Source: Allobosea sp. BK604 (GTDB taxonomy: Bacteria > Pseudomonadota > Alphaproteobacteria > Rhizobiales > Beijerinckiaceae). From it: DNA of 64,000 nucleotides. Of the stretch, positions 35,508 to 45,186 are shown one piece after another. Location: NCBI RefSeq assembly GCF_004341515.1, contig NZ_SLZF01000005.1, positions 62,001 to 126,000 on the forward strand. The letters run 5' to 3'. Numbering within the stretch: the first letter of the stretch is position 1; every line of letters begins with the position of its first letter. Under the pieces are notes generated by a model. It searched no databases, was not told where the DNA came from, and saw only the letters and a list, made by a program, of their open reading frames with translations. The position numbers and the translations under genes were made by a program.

Positions 35508-35762
35508 CTAAGCGGGCTTGCCCGACTGCTCCTCCTCGAACGTGACGGCGACTGCCGCATTGGCCGAGAGGCGCACTTTCTGCCCCTCGACATCCGCGAC
35601 CAATCCCAGGTCGATGAAATGATGGTGGCCCTTGTGCCGGCCCTCGCCGCTATCGGCCTTGGTCAGCTTGATCCTGCCGTTCTCGACGCGATCGACGGTG
35701 CCGACATGGACGCCGTCCGCCCCGATCACATCCATATGCTCCTTGATGCGCGTGTCGTTCAT
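35508..35762 (-). CDS. DUF2171-like small protein
   Basis: An 84-residue cytoplasmic protein starting MNDTRIKEHMDVIGADGVHV, with VGTVDRV and IKLTK segments typical of the DUF2171 (PRC-barrel-like) family. Function is unknown; the fold is thought to bind small ligands. ATG 35762 is chosen (AGGGG upstream); an upstream in-frame ATG at 35816 adds 18 unconserved residues. Appears monocistronic. Confidence 0.75.
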   Translation of the reverse strand: MNDTRIKEHMDVIGADGVHVGTVDRVENGRIKLTKADSGEGRHKGHHHFIDLGLVADVEGQKVRLSANAAVAVTFEEEQSGKPA

Positions 35763-35928
35763 TTGCGGACCCCTTGCTCCTGGATGGTGGGTGTGACGCC
35801 AGCGATCGGCGGTCACCGCGTTGAACGCGCAAGCTCGTGATGTTGTTTCGTCAGGCGGGCAAGCTCCGCCTCGTGATCGGCAATCCCCCGCTGCGCTGGC
35901 ATGACATGCCCCCTGCCCGCGTAGCGCC

Positions 35929-37023
35929 TCAGGCCACCCTTTGGCCGCTGGCTGAAAAGAATTTGAGCTTCGGACGATCGAAATTGAGCCATAGCGTCTC
36001 GCCTGGCTGCCAGTCTCGCCCGCCGCGCTGCTCGACCGTGACGATATCGCCGCTTGCCAGCGCGCAATGCAGATATCTGGTGCTGCCGAGGTACTCGGCG
36101 AATTCCAGTCGCGCCGGCAGGGAGGCGTCCTGGCGATCCTGGACGATCCAATGTTCCGGGCGAATTCCGAGTTTGACGCTCTCGCCCTCGCCGGCCGGCA
36201 CGGGATCCCCGAGCGCGATCTCCGACTGGGCGATCCTGACCCGATCGCCGGCGAGGCGCACGCCGTCGATGATGTTCATTCGCGGTGAGCCGATGAAGCC
36301 CGCGACGAAGAGATTGGCCGGGTTCTCATAGACGTCCCGGGGCGATCCGACCTGCTCGATCCTGCCGTCGCGCAGGACGACGATCCGATCCGCCAGCGTC
36401 ATCGCCTCGGTCTGATCATGCGTGACATAGATCATCGTGTTGCCGAGCTCGCGATGCAGCCTCGCGATCTCGACGCGCATGCTGACGCGCAGCTCGGCAT
36501 CGAGATTGCTCAGGGGCTCGTCGAACAGGAAGACCAAGGGCTTGCGCACGATGGCTCGACCAATCGCGACGCGCTGCCGCTGCCCGCCGGAGAGCTGGCC
36601 AGGGCGCCGATCGAGCAGCGGGCCGATCTTCAGGATCTCCGCCGCGATGTCGACCTGCCGCGCGATCTCGGCCGCCGGCGTCCTGGCGATCTCCAGCCCG
36701 AAGGCGAGGTTCTCGCGCACGCTCATATGCGGGTAGAGCGCATAGGACTGGAACACCATGGCAATGCCGCGCTTGGCGGGATCGAGATCGGTGACGTCCT
36801 TGCCGGCGATCAGGATGTCGCCATTGCTGACATCCTCCAGCCCCGCGATCATGCGCAGGAGGGTCGACTTGCCACAGCCCGAGGGCCCCACGAAGACGAC
36901 GAACTCGCCGCCCTCCACCTTCAGGTCGAGATTGTGGATGACGTCGACGGAGCCGAAGCTCTTGCGGACGCCCTTGAGCTCGATCGTTGCCTTGTCTCGG
37001 GGGTTCGTGTCGTGCGGGCTCAT
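35929..37023 (-). CDS. CUT1-type sugar ABC transporter ATPase (UgpC/MalK/MsmK-like)
   Basis: A 364-residue ATPase with Walker [11 protein letters not shown]-loop [10 protein letters not shown], signature LSGGQRQRV, Walker [14 protein letters not shown] and H-loop THDQTEA. A C-terminal regulatory domain follows. It is the last gene of the LacI-controlled importer operon and overlaps the GH127 gene by 4 bases. Such ATPases can serve several importers. Confidence 0.92.
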   Translation of the reverse strand: MSPHDTNPRDKATIELKGVRKSFGSVDVIHNLDLKVEGGEFVVFVGPSGCGKSTLLRMIAGLEDVSNGDILIAGKDVTDLDPAKRGIAMVFQSYALYPHMSVRENLAFGLEIARTPAAEIARQVDIAAEILKIGPLLDRRPGQLSGGQRQRVAIGRAIVRKPLVFLFDEPLSNLDAELRVSMRVEIARLHRELGNTMIYVTHDQTEAMTLADRIVVLRDGRIEQVGSPRDVYENPANLFVAGFIGSPRMNIIDGVRLAGDRVRIAQSEIALGDPVPAGEGESVKLGIRPEHWIVQDRQDASLPARLEFAEYLGSTRYLHCALASGDIVTVEQRGGRDWQPGETLWLNFDRPKLKFFSASGQRVA

Positions 37024-38960
37024 TGTCCGGTCCTGAGCCAGACCAGCATCTCGCCGGGCTCGCGGTTGTCCCAGAGGTGATAGGGCACCAGCCGTGCCGT
37101 GGTCCGCGCGAGTTCCGGAGGCCTGGAATCATAAAGCTTGCCGGCACGCTGCGGCCATTGCTCACGCTGTACCGGTATCTCGATCGCCACCGTGCCGGCG
37201 AGGCCTGGCAGTTCCGCGGTTCGCGCCTGCGAAAGGTCAGCCGGCACGATCAGCGCGTTGAGATCGGCATCGTTGTCGACCTCCTCGGCGCAGTAGATCA
37301 GCGGACCGCGCGCGATCGCGACACGGCCGAGATCGGCCTTCACGGCCGGATGCGCTCGCAGAGCGCGCACCTGCATGGGCAGGTCGAGCTCGAGCCTGTC
37401 GCCGTCGCGCCATTCGCGCGTGAGATGAATATAGCCGCCGCGCATCTCGCCCGGTTCGACGCCCTGCCCGTTCAGCGAGAGCCCGGCCGTCTCGCACCAG
37501 CCGGGTACGCGCAGGGCCAGGTTGAAGCTCGCCGGGCTGTCGAGGCGGATGGCGATGGCGACACGGCCATCGGCCGGGTAGCGCGTCTCCTGCGTCAAGG
37601 TCACCGCCGTCGCGCCGACGTTGAGCCGCGCCGTATTGGCGCCGTAGAGATGCACTGCGATACCGTCGCCCGAGACGCCGTACATGTAGCTGCCGATCGC
37701 GGCGACGGTGCGCGCGATATTCGGCGGGCAGCACGGGCAGCGATGCCAGGTCCAGCGATGATGGCCGCCGCGGCTTTCGAGCGGATTGTCGTAGAAGAAG
37801 CGCGAACCGTCGATCGAGAGCCCCGACAGGGCGCCGTTATAGAGCGCCTGCTCCATGATGTCGGCATAATGCCGGTCCGGCCCGCGCCCGAGCATGCGGC
37901 TCGCCCACATCATCAGGCCGACGGCGGCACAGGTCTCGGCATAGGCGCTCTCGTTGGGCAGGTCGTAATAGTCGGTGAAGCCCTCGTTGCTCGCCGCCGG
38001 GCCGATGCCGCCGGTGACGTACATCTGCCTGGAGGTCAGGTCCTCCCACAGAACTTTCAGCGCATCGGTGAGCGTGTCGTCGCCGAATTCGGTCGCGACA
38101 TCGGCCATGCCCGAATAGAGATACATCGCACGCACGGCATGGCCGATGACCTTGGTCTGCCCGCGCACCGGCAGATGCGACTGGTTGTACTGATAGGTCT
38201 TGTGGCGGAACTGCGCCGGGTCGGCGCCGCGCGCCGCCGCCTCGACGTCGAAATAATGCGGCTGCTGGCCGCGCGCATCGATGAAATAGCGGGCGAGGTC
38301 GAGATAGCGCTGCTCGCCGGTCGTCCGGCCGAGGCGGATCAGCGCGAGCTCGATCTCCTCATGCCCGCAATAGCCCGGCTTCTGGCCGGGTCGCGGCCCG
38401 AACATCGCGTCGATATGGTCGGCATAGCGGCACATCACGTCGAGCAGCTTGCGCTTGCCGGTCGCGTGGAAATAGGCGACCGCGCCCTCGACCAGGTGCC
38501 CGGCGCAGTAGAGTTCGTGGCAGTCCCGCAGATTGGTCCAGCGCTGTCCCGGCTGCATGCGGATGAACCAGGAATTCATGTAGCCGTCCGGCAGCTGCAG
38601 CCCGGCGAACATGTCGATGATCGCATCGACCTTCGCCTCGAGATCGGGATTCGGCTTGCGGTAGAGCGCATAGGCCGCCGTCTCGATCACCTTGGCGACG
38701 TCGGAATCCCAGAACATCTGGACATTGACCGTGTCGGGCGAGCCGTCGGCGCGCGCGTGCCACGGCATCCTCACCGGCGGCACCGGCCGCGCCGGGTCGA
38801 TCTGGTCGAACATGCCGGCTGCGACGCAGCGCTCGTAGAGGATCATCGCAGTCCTGTCGGCGACCGCGTCGATGCGCTCGCCCCAGAATCCGCGAACGTC
38901 GACATCGGGCACGGCCGGAGGCCGGTATCCGCTGGCTTTGGGCTGGTCGAGAGAGGTCAT
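37020..38960 (-). CDS. GH127 family beta-L-arabinofuranosidase-like glycoside hydrolase
   Basis: A 646-residue (alpha/alpha)6-barrel enzyme of glycoside hydrolase family 127 (formerly DUF1680). The zinc/thiolate catalytic set of HypBA1 is recognisable: E342 and C344 in YAETCAA, and C410-C411 in HRCPCCPPN, with Cys as nucleophile. There is no signal peptide, so it acts in the cytoplasm on imported saccharides. ATG 38960 is used, as the upstream frame overlaps the permease gene. The surrounding importer and LacI regulator imply uptake of arabinofuranosides or related plant sugars. Other GH127 specificities are possible. Confidence 0.9.
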   Translation of the reverse strand: MTSLDQPKASGYRPPAVPDVDVRGFWGERIDAVADRTAMILYERCVAAGMFDQIDPARPVPPVRMPWHARADGSPDTVNVQMFWDSDVAKVIETAAYALYRKPNPDLEAKVDAIIDMFAGLQLPDGYMNSWFIRMQPGQRWTNLRDCHELYCAGHLVEGAVAYFHATGKRKLLDVMCRYADHIDAMFGPRPGQKPGYCGHEEIELALIRLGRTTGEQRYLDLARYFIDARGQQPHYFDVEAAARGADPAQFRHKTYQYNQSHLPVRGQTKVIGHAVRAMYLYSGMADVATEFGDDTLTDALKVLWEDLTSRQMYVTGGIGPAASNEGFTDYYDLPNESAYAETCAAVGLMMWASRMLGRGPDRHYADIMEQALYNGALSGLSIDGSRFFYDNPLESRGGHHRWTWHRCPCCPPNIARTVAAIGSYMYGVSGDGIAVHLYGANTARLNVGATAVTLTQETRYPADGRVAIAIRLDSPASFNLALRVPGWCETAGLSLNGQGVEPGEMRGGYIHLTREWRDGDRLELDLPMQVRALRAHPAVKADLGRVAIARGPLIYCAEEVDNDADLNALIVPADLSQARTAELPGLAGTVAIEIPVQREQWPQRAGKLYDSRPPELARTTARLVPYHLWDNREPGEMLVWLRTGQ

Positions 38961-38989
38961 GGCTTCACCCGTCGATGTCGTGGAAAGGT

Positions 38990-39853
38990 TCACTTGACTG
39001 CGCCCGCGGTGAGTCCGCGGATGTAGTAGCGCTGCAGCAGCAGGAAGAGGGCGAGGCACGGCGCCATCATCAGCATCACGCCGGATTGCACCGCCCCCCA
39101 GTCGATGGTGCCGAACTGGCCCGAGCGGACGGCGGCCATCATCACCGGCAGCGTGTATTTCTTCTGGTCGGTCAGCAGGATCAGCGCCGCCAGGAACTCG
39201 TTCCAGGAGGCCAGGAAAGCGAAGATCGCGACCGTTGCGACGCCCGGAAGCACCAGCGGCAGCATGACCCTGCGCAGCATCAGCAAGACCGATGCGCCAT
39301 CGACGCGCGCCGCGTCCTCGATCTCCTTCGGCACGGCGTCGAAGGCGTTGCGCATCATGAAGATCGAGAAGGGCAGATGCAGCGTGACATAGATCAGGAC
39401 GATGCCCGGCAGGGTGTTCTGCAGGCCGAGCCAGGTCAGGATCAGGAAGAGCGGCGTCAGGATCGATTGGAACGGGATCATCACGGTCGAGATGATCAGC
39501 ACGAACAGCACGTTCTTGAGCGGGAACTGGAAGCGCGAGAAGCCGTAGCCCGCGAGCAGGCTGATGATCACGGTGACGACCACGGTCGCGGCGGCGACGG
39601 TCAGGCTGTTGCCGGCATAGGTCCAGATGCCGACCCCGTATTTCGCGAGGTTCTCGTAGCTCTGCGTGCTGAAGCCCTCGACCGGCCAGGGCGGCAGCGG
39701 CGGACGCGCGGCCTCGGAAGAGGGCTTGAAGCTGACCAATGCGCTCCAGGCGATCGGCGCGACGAAGAGCAACGAGATGAACAGCCCGGCGGCGTGGTAG
39801 CGCGTGGCTTGCCAGGCCTTGCGGCGGGCGGTGGCGGCCTTGCGGGACATCAC
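38990..39853 (-). CDS. CUT1-type sugar ABC transporter permease 2
   Basis: A 287-residue inner-membrane permease with six predicted segments; the MalG-type EAA loop PKEIEDAARVDGASVLLMLR is near residue 185. It is translated with the upstream permease (4-base overlap) and precedes the GH127 gene by 29 bases. Confidence 0.92.
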   Translation of the reverse strand: MMSRKAATARRKAWQATRYHAAGLFISLLFVAPIAWSALVSFKPSSEAARPPLPPWPVEGFSTQSYENLAKYGVGIWTYAGNSLTVAAATVVVTVIISLLAGYGFSRFQFPLKNVLFVLIISTVMIPFQSILTPLFLILTWLGLQNTLPGIVLIYVTLHLPFSIFMMRNAFDAVPKEIEDAARVDGASVLLMLRRVMLPLVLPGVATVAIFAFLASWNEFLAALILLTDQKKYTLPVMMAAVRSGQFGTIDWGAVQSGVMLMMAPCLALFLLLQRYYIRGLTAGAVK

Positions 39854-40782
39854 GCGCCCTCCGGCGTGCGCAGCAACCGCAGCTGCACGACGCTGATCGT
39901 GACCAGGATCGCCAGCAGCACCATTGACATCGCGGCGCCATAGCCCAGCCGGAACGAGACGAAGGACTGGCTGAAGATCCAGTAGACGGCGGTGACCGTG
40001 CTGTTCTGCGGCCCGCCATCGGCGATGATGTAGAACTGGTCGAAGGCCAGGACCGAGCCGGCGACCGAGAGGATCAGCGCCAGCGCGATGGTCCGCCGCA
40101 TCAGCGGCAGCGTGATGCGGCGGAAGCGCTGCCAGGACGAGGCGCCGTCCATTCGCGCCGCCTCCTGCACCTCCGAGGAGATGCCCTGCAGGCCGGTGAG
40201 CAGGATGATCATGTTGAAGCCGGCCGTCTTCCAGACCACCATGACGATGATCGACCAGAAGGTCGTGTCGAAGCTGGCGAGCAGATTGACCGGTTTCTCC
40301 GTCAGTCCGAGCCGATAGGCCAGCGGCGAGAACAGCCCGACATCGACATTCATCAGCCAGGCCCAGAGCAGGCTGGCCGAGCCGAAGCCCACGACCACCG
40401 GCAGGAAGATGGCGGTGCGGTAGAGTTTCGTCAGCGGCCGCGCCTTCTCGACGAAGAGCGCCAGCGGAAAGGCGACCGCGAAGATCGCGATGGTGACGAT
40501 CACCGTGTAGTAGCCGGTGAAGCGCATCGCGCCCCAGAAGCGCTGGTCGTTCATCAGGTTGAGGTAGTTGGTGAAGCCGATGAAGCGGGACCGGCCGAGC
40601 AGTGGCCAGTTGTGCAGCGACATCCAGAACGCCATCCCCAACGGAAGCAGGAAGAAGACGATCACCAGCAGCACCGCCGGAGCCACGAACAGGAGGCCGG
40701 CGAGTTGCTTGCGACGCAGGCGCGCGCTTGTGCGCCGCGACGATCGTCCCTGTATCATCTGCTGCTGGGTCATCGGGCTCAT
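39850..40782 (-). CDS. CUT1-type sugar ABC transporter permease 1
   Basis: A 310-residue MalF-like permease with a basic N-terminus, first segment LAGLLFVAPAVLLVIVFFLL, and EAA loop VQEAARMDGASSWQRFRRIT near residue 210. Preceded on its message by three hairpins (40801-40913) that separate it from the binding-protein gene. Confidence 0.92.
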   Translation of the reverse strand: MSPMTQQQMIQGRSSRRTSARLRRKQLAGLLFVAPAVLLVIVFFLLPLGMAFWMSLHNWPLLGRSRFIGFTNYLNLMNDQRFWGAMRFTGYYTVIVTIAIFAVAFPLALFVEKARPLTKLYRTAIFLPVVVGFGSASLLWAWLMNVDVGLFSPLAYRLGLTEKPVNLLASFDTTFWSIIVMVVWKTAGFNMIILLTGLQGISSEVQEAARMDGASSWQRFRRITLPLMRRTIALALILSVAGSVLAFDQFYIIADGGPQNSTVTAVYWIFSQSFVSFRLGYGAAMSMVLLAILVTISVVQLRLLRTPEGA

Positions 40783-40800
40783 CCGGCGAGGCTGTGGCCG

Positions 40801-40824
40801 GTCCGGGCGGCGAGCCGCCCGGAC
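40801..40824 (-). terminator. GC-rich intercistronic hairpin between binding protein and permease
   Basis: A perfect 10-bp stem GTCCGGGCGG / CCGCCCGGAC with a 4-base loop, no T-tract. In sugar operons such hairpins stabilise the upstream binding-protein message or partly attenuate the permeases. Confidence 0.6.
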
Positions 40825-40834
40825 GCTTGCGTCA

Positions 40835-40913
40835 GATCATCGGTCCGATGATCCGAGTTCTTGTTTCAGCATCGGCGCTTCCGAAAACCGCAATCCACGT
40901 TTCGGGCCGATGC
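40835..40913. repeat. Palindrome plus mosaic repeat module A
   Basis: A perfect palindrome GATCATCGG-T-CCGATGATC at 40835-40853, and module A at 40869-40913 (GCATCGGC / GCCGATGC). The palindrome shares the GATCATCGG...GATCC word set of the hairpin module near 9464. Confidence 0.7.
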
Positions 40914-40932
40914 ATTAGAGAGGAGCGCCCGG

Positions 40933-42177
40933 CTATTTTCCGGAGGAGTCGATGATCGACTGCATCGTCTTCTCGGCCTTGACCAGCGAGCCCTCGACAT
41001 CGTTGCCGAAGAAGACCTCGTTCAGCATCTGCTTCCACGGGCCGGTGCTGCTGTTGATCATGTCATTGTAGACGGGCGAGGACGGGGTCCTGCCGATCTT
41101 CATCGCTTCGGTCGCCGTGAGATAGCGCTGGTCGAGCGGCTTCACCGCCTCCGCGGCGACATCGGCCCGCGTCGGCAGGCTGCCCAGCCGGGCGAGCAGG
41201 GTCTGGCCTTCCAGCGAATAGACGAAGGTCAGAAATTCGCGCACGGCCGGCAGGTTCTTGCGCCCTGCCGTGACGACGAAATTGTCGCCGCCGGCGAAGG
41301 AGGCCTTGCCGCCCGCCTTCCCGGGCAGGAAGGTGACGCCGAATTCGACATTGGGGTAGTTCTTGACGAGGTTGCCGATCGCGAAGGCGCCGATTGGCGA
41401 CATGCCGATCCGGTCGGTGGCGAAGCCGCCGAAGAAATTGGCGCCCGGATCCGTCCTGGCGCTTTCCGGCACGTAGCCCTTGGCGACGAGGCCGCGATAG
41501 AGCGCCACGGCATCGCGCATCTGCGGCGTGTTCAACGTCGCGCGCTTTGCGCCGTCGACGAGGATCTCGCCGCCGGAGGCCCAGACCAGCGGCATGAAGG
41601 TGAAGGCGTTGCAGCCGCCGCAGGCGCCGGAGAAGTAGAAGCCGCGGATGTCGCCGCCGAGCGCGTTGACCTTGCCGGCATAGTCCTCGATCTCGGCCCA
41701 GTTGGTCGGCCCCTTCTCGGGGTCGAGCCCGGCCTGGCGGAACAGCTTCTTGTTCCACAGCATGACCGAGGCGTCGGCCGACATCGGCACGCCGTAGATG
41801 CGTCCCTCATAGGTGCCGGCGCCGAGATGGGCCTTGGACAGGTTCTCGAAGAACGGGAAGCCCTTGACCAGATCGGTCAGGTCCTCGAGCTGCCCCGAGG
41901 CGGCGAAGGCCGGCGTATAGACGAGATCGAGCGAGAGCAGGTCCGGAGCGGAGCCACCGGCGGCCGAGATGGCGTATTTCTGCACCATCTCGCTGTTGGG
42001 CACGATCTGCAGCTCGATCTGCGTCTTGTGCGCGGCGTTGAACGCCTTCACCAGCGCCGGCATGAAGGCCTCGCTGCTGGAGCGTGACCACATCGTCAGC
42101 TTCTGCTGAGCGAGCGCCACGCCCGCCGATGCCTGCATCGCGACGAGGGCGAGCAAGGCTGCCTTGAATCCCTTCAT
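40933..42177 (-). CDS. CUT1-type sugar ABC transporter substrate-binding protein
   Basis: A 414-residue periplasmic binding protein (family 1, MalE/UgpB-like). A Sec signal MKGFKAALLALVAMQASAG with cleavage after ALA precedes QQKLTMWSRSSSEAFMPALV. A Cys-containing FSGACGGCNAF segment sits mid-protein. First structural gene after the LacI regulator, 49 bases downstream. Ligand likely an arabinose-containing saccharide, inferred from the GH127 enzyme. Confidence 0.9.
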   Translation of the reverse strand: MKGFKAALLALVAMQASAGVALAQQKLTMWSRSSSEAFMPALVKAFNAAHKTQIELQIVPNSEMVQKYAISAAGGSAPDLLSLDLVYTPAFAASGQLEDLTDLVKGFPFFENLSKAHLGAGTYEGRIYGVPMSADASVMLWNKKLFRQAGLDPEKGPTNWAEIEDYAGKVNALGGDIRGFYFSGACGGCNAFTFMPLVWASGGEILVDGAKRATLNTPQMRDAVALYRGLVAKGYVPESARTDPGANFFGGFATDRIGMSPIGAFAIGNLVKNYPNVEFGVTFLPGKAGGKASFAGGDNFVVTAGRKNLPAVREFLTFVYSLEGQTLLARLGSLPTRADVAAEAVKPLDQRYLTATEAMKIGRTPSSPVYNDMINSSTGPWKQMLNEVFFGNDVEGSLVKAEKTMQSIIDSSGK

Positions 42178-42226
42178 TTGCGTCTCCTCCGGATGCGGCC
42201 GCGTTCTTGGCGGCCATTCTTGATGG

Positions 42227-43225
42227 TTAGGATGAGCGTACGATCAGGCTGCAGGGCAGCCGCCAGATTCCCTTGTCCACGGGCTCGCCCGTCACGAGAC
42301 GGACGAGCGCGAGCCCCGCCTGTCGACCCAGTTCCTTGAGGTTCATGTCGACCGTCGTCAGCGGCGGGCGCGTCTCCTTGGCGACGATCTCCCAATTGTC
42401 GAAGCCGACCACGGAGACATCGCCGGGCACGCTGACGCCGCGCTCGCGCAACGCGTCGACGACGCCGCGCGCGATCTGGTCGTTGCCGCAAAAGATGCCA
42501 TCCGGCCGCTGCGCCTGCGACCACAGCTCGGCGACGGCCTCGTGCCCCCAATGCTCGGACCAGGAGCCGTAGAGAGCTCCCGCATCGCTTGCGCCCGCGG
42601 TCTCCGCCAGGACCTGCGCGCAGGCGAGCGCGCGCTCGTGGACGACCTCGAAATCCCTGGGTCCGGTGATATGGGCGATGCGCCGGCGCCCCTGCGCGAG
42701 CAGGTGCCGGACGGCCTCCCCCGCCCCCTGCCGATCATCAGGGAGGATCGTGAGCCCCTCCTCCGGGCCAGCGGTGAGCGCATAGACGACCGGGACCGGC
42801 ATCCTGGAGAGATCTACGGGCAACGGCCTGTCGACGCGTTTCCCGGTCGCGATGATGCCGTCCACCCGCTTGTCGAGCATGGCCTCGACATGGACCTGCG
42901 CCAGCTCGGGTTTGTCCCCGACCGCACAGAGAAAGACCGAGACGCCATGGTCGATCAGGCCTTCGGAGATGCCGGCCATGACCGGAAGGGTGAAGCGGCC
43001 GTAACTGTCATTGGTCAACAGCCCGACCGTGAAGCTCCGCTTGCGGGTCAGGCTCTGCGCCAGCGAATTGGGGCGAAAGCCGAGCTCCTGCGCCACGCGC
43101 TTGATGCGCGCCCGCGTCTCGACCGCCATCCGCCCGGAATCGTTGAGCGCCTTCGACGCCGTCGCCGTGCTGACGCGCGCGGCCTCAGCCACGTCGTAGA
43201 TCGTCACACGTTCGCCCGGCACCAT
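42227..43225 (-). CDS. LacI-family transcriptional repressor of the GH127/importer operon
   Basis: A 332-residue repressor with a LacI helix-turn-helix at the N-terminus (VTIYDVAEAARVSTATASKA, then LNDSGRM) and hinge ELGFRPNSLAQSL, followed by a sugar-binding periplasmic-type domain. GTG/ATG choice: ATG 43225 begins just before the conserved start; the upstream frame runs through the operators. Twin operators bracket its own promoter, so it likely represses itself and the operon. Confidence 0.92.
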   Translation of the reverse strand: MVPGERVTIYDVAEAARVSTATASKALNDSGRMAVETRARIKRVAQELGFRPNSLAQSLTRKRSFTVGLLTNDSYGRFTLPVMAGISEGLIDHGVSVFLCAVGDKPELAQVHVEAMLDKRVDGIIATGKRVDRPLPVDLSRMPVPVVYALTAGPEEGLTILPDDRQGAGEAVRHLLAQGRRRIAHITGPRDFEVVHERALACAQVLAETAGASDAGALYGSWSEHWGHEAVAELWSQAQRPDGIFCGNDQIARGVVDALRERGVSVPGDVSVVGFDNWEIVAKETRPPLTTVDMNLKELGRQAGLALVRLVTGEPVDKGIWRLPCSLIVRSS

Positions 43226-43247
43226 AACCGACACGGCCAACCTCGAT

Positions 43248-43308
43248 TGAGAAAACGGTTTCTCATACCAAGATCGCGCAAGCCACGCAATGAGAAAACG
43301 GTTTCTCA
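43248..43308 (-). promoter_or_regulatory. Promoter sandwiched between two identical LacI operators
   Basis: Identical 18-bp sites TGAGAAAACGGTTTCTCA at 43248-43265 and 43291-43308, 43 bp apart (about four helical turns). Between them, on the minus strand, lie -35 TTGCGT (43285-43290) and -10 TATGAG (43262-43267) with an exact 17-bp spacer. One operator covers the -10; the other abuts the -35. Confidence 0.88.
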
Positions 43309-43358
43309 CAATGAGGGCCATGCGGAAGGCAGCTTTCGCAGTCGGGCGCTCAGCCGCC

Positions 43359-44243
43359 TCAGCTCGTGGCGACTGAAGACTGCTCGAAACACTCGATCAG
43401 CATTTCGGTGAGGACACGGACTTTCCGTGCCGGCTGCTGGCCTGGCGGGCGGATGACATACACACCAGCCGGAGGCGGCGGGTAGGATGTCATGATCGGG
43501 ACGAGCGCGCCGGACGCGACATGATCCCGGGTGATGCCATCGGGTATCCAGGCAATGCCAAGCCCGGCCAATGCGGCGGCACAGAGAGCGACCGCATTAT
43601 CCGCCTTGAACCGCCCCCGCGGATGAACCGTGACGACTTTGTCGCCATCGAGGAACTGCCAGGTTTCCGTGCCCTGCATCAGGGCCTGATGGCCGGCGAG
43701 CTCTTCAGGTTTCTCGGGGCAGCCATGGGCTTCGATATAATCCGGGCTCGCGAGCAGCTTTCCATAGATCGGCCCGACACGTCGTGCGACCAGCGTCGAA
43801 TCCTGGAGATAGCCGACCCGGATCGCGCAATCGAAACCCTCGGCGATGAGGTCGACGAAGCGATCGCTGTAGACGGTATGGACGTGGAGCAGCGGATGGC
43901 GCCTGGCCATCTCCGCCAGAACGGGAGCAAGGTGGGTCGGCCCGAAGGATAGCGGCACCGCGACTCGCAGGCGCCCGCGAAGATCACCCGCCGGCAGGAT
44001 CGTTTCCCTGGCCGCATCGATTTCGGCGCAAGCCCTGGCCGCATGGTCCCGAAACGTGATCCCGGCCTCCGTGAGCGCGGCGCCGCGGGTGGATCGTGCC
44101 AGAAGTTGAACGCCCAGTTCCGCTTCGAGCCGGATGAGCCGCCGGCTGACGATCGATTTGGAGACGCCGAGCCGACGCGCGGCGGGCGAAACGCCGCCTG
44201 AGTCAGCGACCTCCACGAATGTCCGGAGTTCCTCGATTTCCAA
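43359..44243 (-). CDS. LysR-family transcriptional regulator (divergent from isochorismatase-like hydrolase)
   Basis: A 294-residue LysR-type regulator; N-terminal helix-turn-helix IEELRTFVEVADSGGVSPAA, then RRLGVSKSIVSRRL. I place the start at TTG 44243, the first codon matching the family's N-terminus, with AAGGGGAA about 7 bases upstream. An upstream ATG would add 59 unconserved residues and cover the divergent promoter. Likely regulates the divergent hydrolase gene; no clear palindrome was seen in the 154-base gap. Confidence 0.85.
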   Translation of the reverse strand: MEIEELRTFVEVADSGGVSPAARRLGVSKSIVSRRLIRLEAELGVQLLARSTRGAALTEAGITFRDHAARACAEIDAARETILPAGDLRGRLRVAVPLSFGPTHLAPVLAEMARRHPLLHVHTVYSDRFVDLIAEGFDCAIRVGYLQDSTLVARRVGPIYGKLLASPDYIEAHGCPEKPEELAGHQALMQGTETWQFLDGDKVVTVHPRGRFKADNAVALCAAALAGLGIAWIPDGITRDHVASGALVPIMTSYPPPPAGVYVIRPPGQQPARKVRVLTEMLIECFEQSSVATS

Positions 44244-44397
44244 TTCGGCGTTCCCCTTTGCGCGACACAGCGTGCAGGAGGACAGCGCTATCGTATCCCG
44301 AATCGCAATGACAGTGTCCGCGTCCTGGCAGCGCCGCAGTCGGCGCAGGCCTACCGGCGACCCGGCTCGATCCAAGCCGGCAACAGAGGATGCATCG

Positions 44398-45057
44398 ATG
44401 ACATTTCGTAACGGGCTCACTTCACTCCTTCGTCCCGAGGAGTCGGTACTCGTTCTGATCGACCACCAGCCCTACCAGCTCGCGAATTTGAACAGCCACG
44501 ACCCGCAGATGGTGGTCAATAATGCCGCGGCTCTGGCAAAGGCCGCCAAAGCCTTCGGCGTCCCCACCATCCTGACGAGCGTGGTCGCCGATCGAGGCGG
44601 CCTCATCTTCCCGCAGATCACCGACGTGTTCCCCGGCCAGGAGGTTATCGACCGGACATTCATCAACACCTGGGAGGATCCGAAGGTGGTGGATGCAGCC
44701 AAGGCGACAGGCCGCAAGCAGTTGATCATTGCCGGCCTGTGGACCGAAATCTGTGTCGCAATGCCGGTGATCCAGGCCCTCGGCGAAGGCTGGGATGTGA
44801 CGGTGATCACCGACGCTTCGGGCGCCGTCTCCGTCGAGGCGCACCAGGTCGCGATCCAGCGCATGATCGCTGCTGGGGCAAACATGATGACCTGGCTGGC
44901 GCTGGCCGCTGAATGGCAGCGCGATTGGGCCCGCACCGAAACGGCAGGCGCGCTGACCGAAGTGATCAAGCAGCATGCAGCCGGAAGCGGCATCGCCTAT
45001 CTGTGGGAGCAGCAGCTGCTCAACACGCCGGTGCCGCGCGCCGAAACGGCCCGCTGA
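44398..45057 (+). CDS. Isochorismatase-family cysteine hydrolase (YcaC-like)
   Basis: A 219-residue cytoplasmic hydrolase of the isochorismatase-like superfamily. D22 in LVLIDHQPYQLAN and C119 in AGLWTEICVAMPVIQAL are the expected catalytic Asp and Cys. The overall sequence is close to YcaC, whose substrate is unknown. ATG 44398 begins the conserved region. Divergent from a LysR regulator, it is probably under its control. Could also be a nicotinamidase-like amidase. Confidence 0.88.
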   Translation: MTFRNGLTSLLRPEESVLVLIDHQPYQLANLNSHDPQMVVNNAAALAKAAKAFGVPTILTSVVADRGGLIFPQITDVFPGQEVIDRTFINTWEDPKVVDAAKATGRKQLIIAGLWTEICVAMPVIQALGEGWDVTVITDASGAVSVEAHQVAIQRMIAAGANMMTWLALAAEWQRDWARTETAGALTEVIKQHAAGSGIAYLWEQQLLNTPVPRAETAR

Positions 45058-45133
45058 CCTCAGCAGGGAATGACGCGTTGCGGAACGGGGCGGCGCCGAA
45101 ACGCCGATCGTTCATCGCGCCTCGTCATCCCCC

Positions 45134-45178
45134 GTTGGAGCATCTCCGCATGTCTCCGAAACGCGGAGATGCTCCAAC
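45134..45178. terminator. Perfect 16-bp hairpin between convergent genes (module C)
   Basis: Arms GTTGGAGCATCTCCGC and GCGGAGATGCTCCAAC around a 13-base loop. It lies 76 bases past the hydrolase stop and before the dctA stop, so it could end both transcripts. It is a member of mosaic module C. Confidence 0.65.
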
Positions 45179-45186
45179 GATTTGTG

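Noticed and set aside
35813-35902. A 29-residue minus-strand frame (MPAQRGIADHEAELARL...)
   Set aside because: It has a GGGGG stretch upstream and a helical look, but is too short to support without conservation data.
36987-39026. Long plus-strand frame opposite the GH127 gene
   Set aside because: Shadow of the GH127 coding strand; no recognisable protein.
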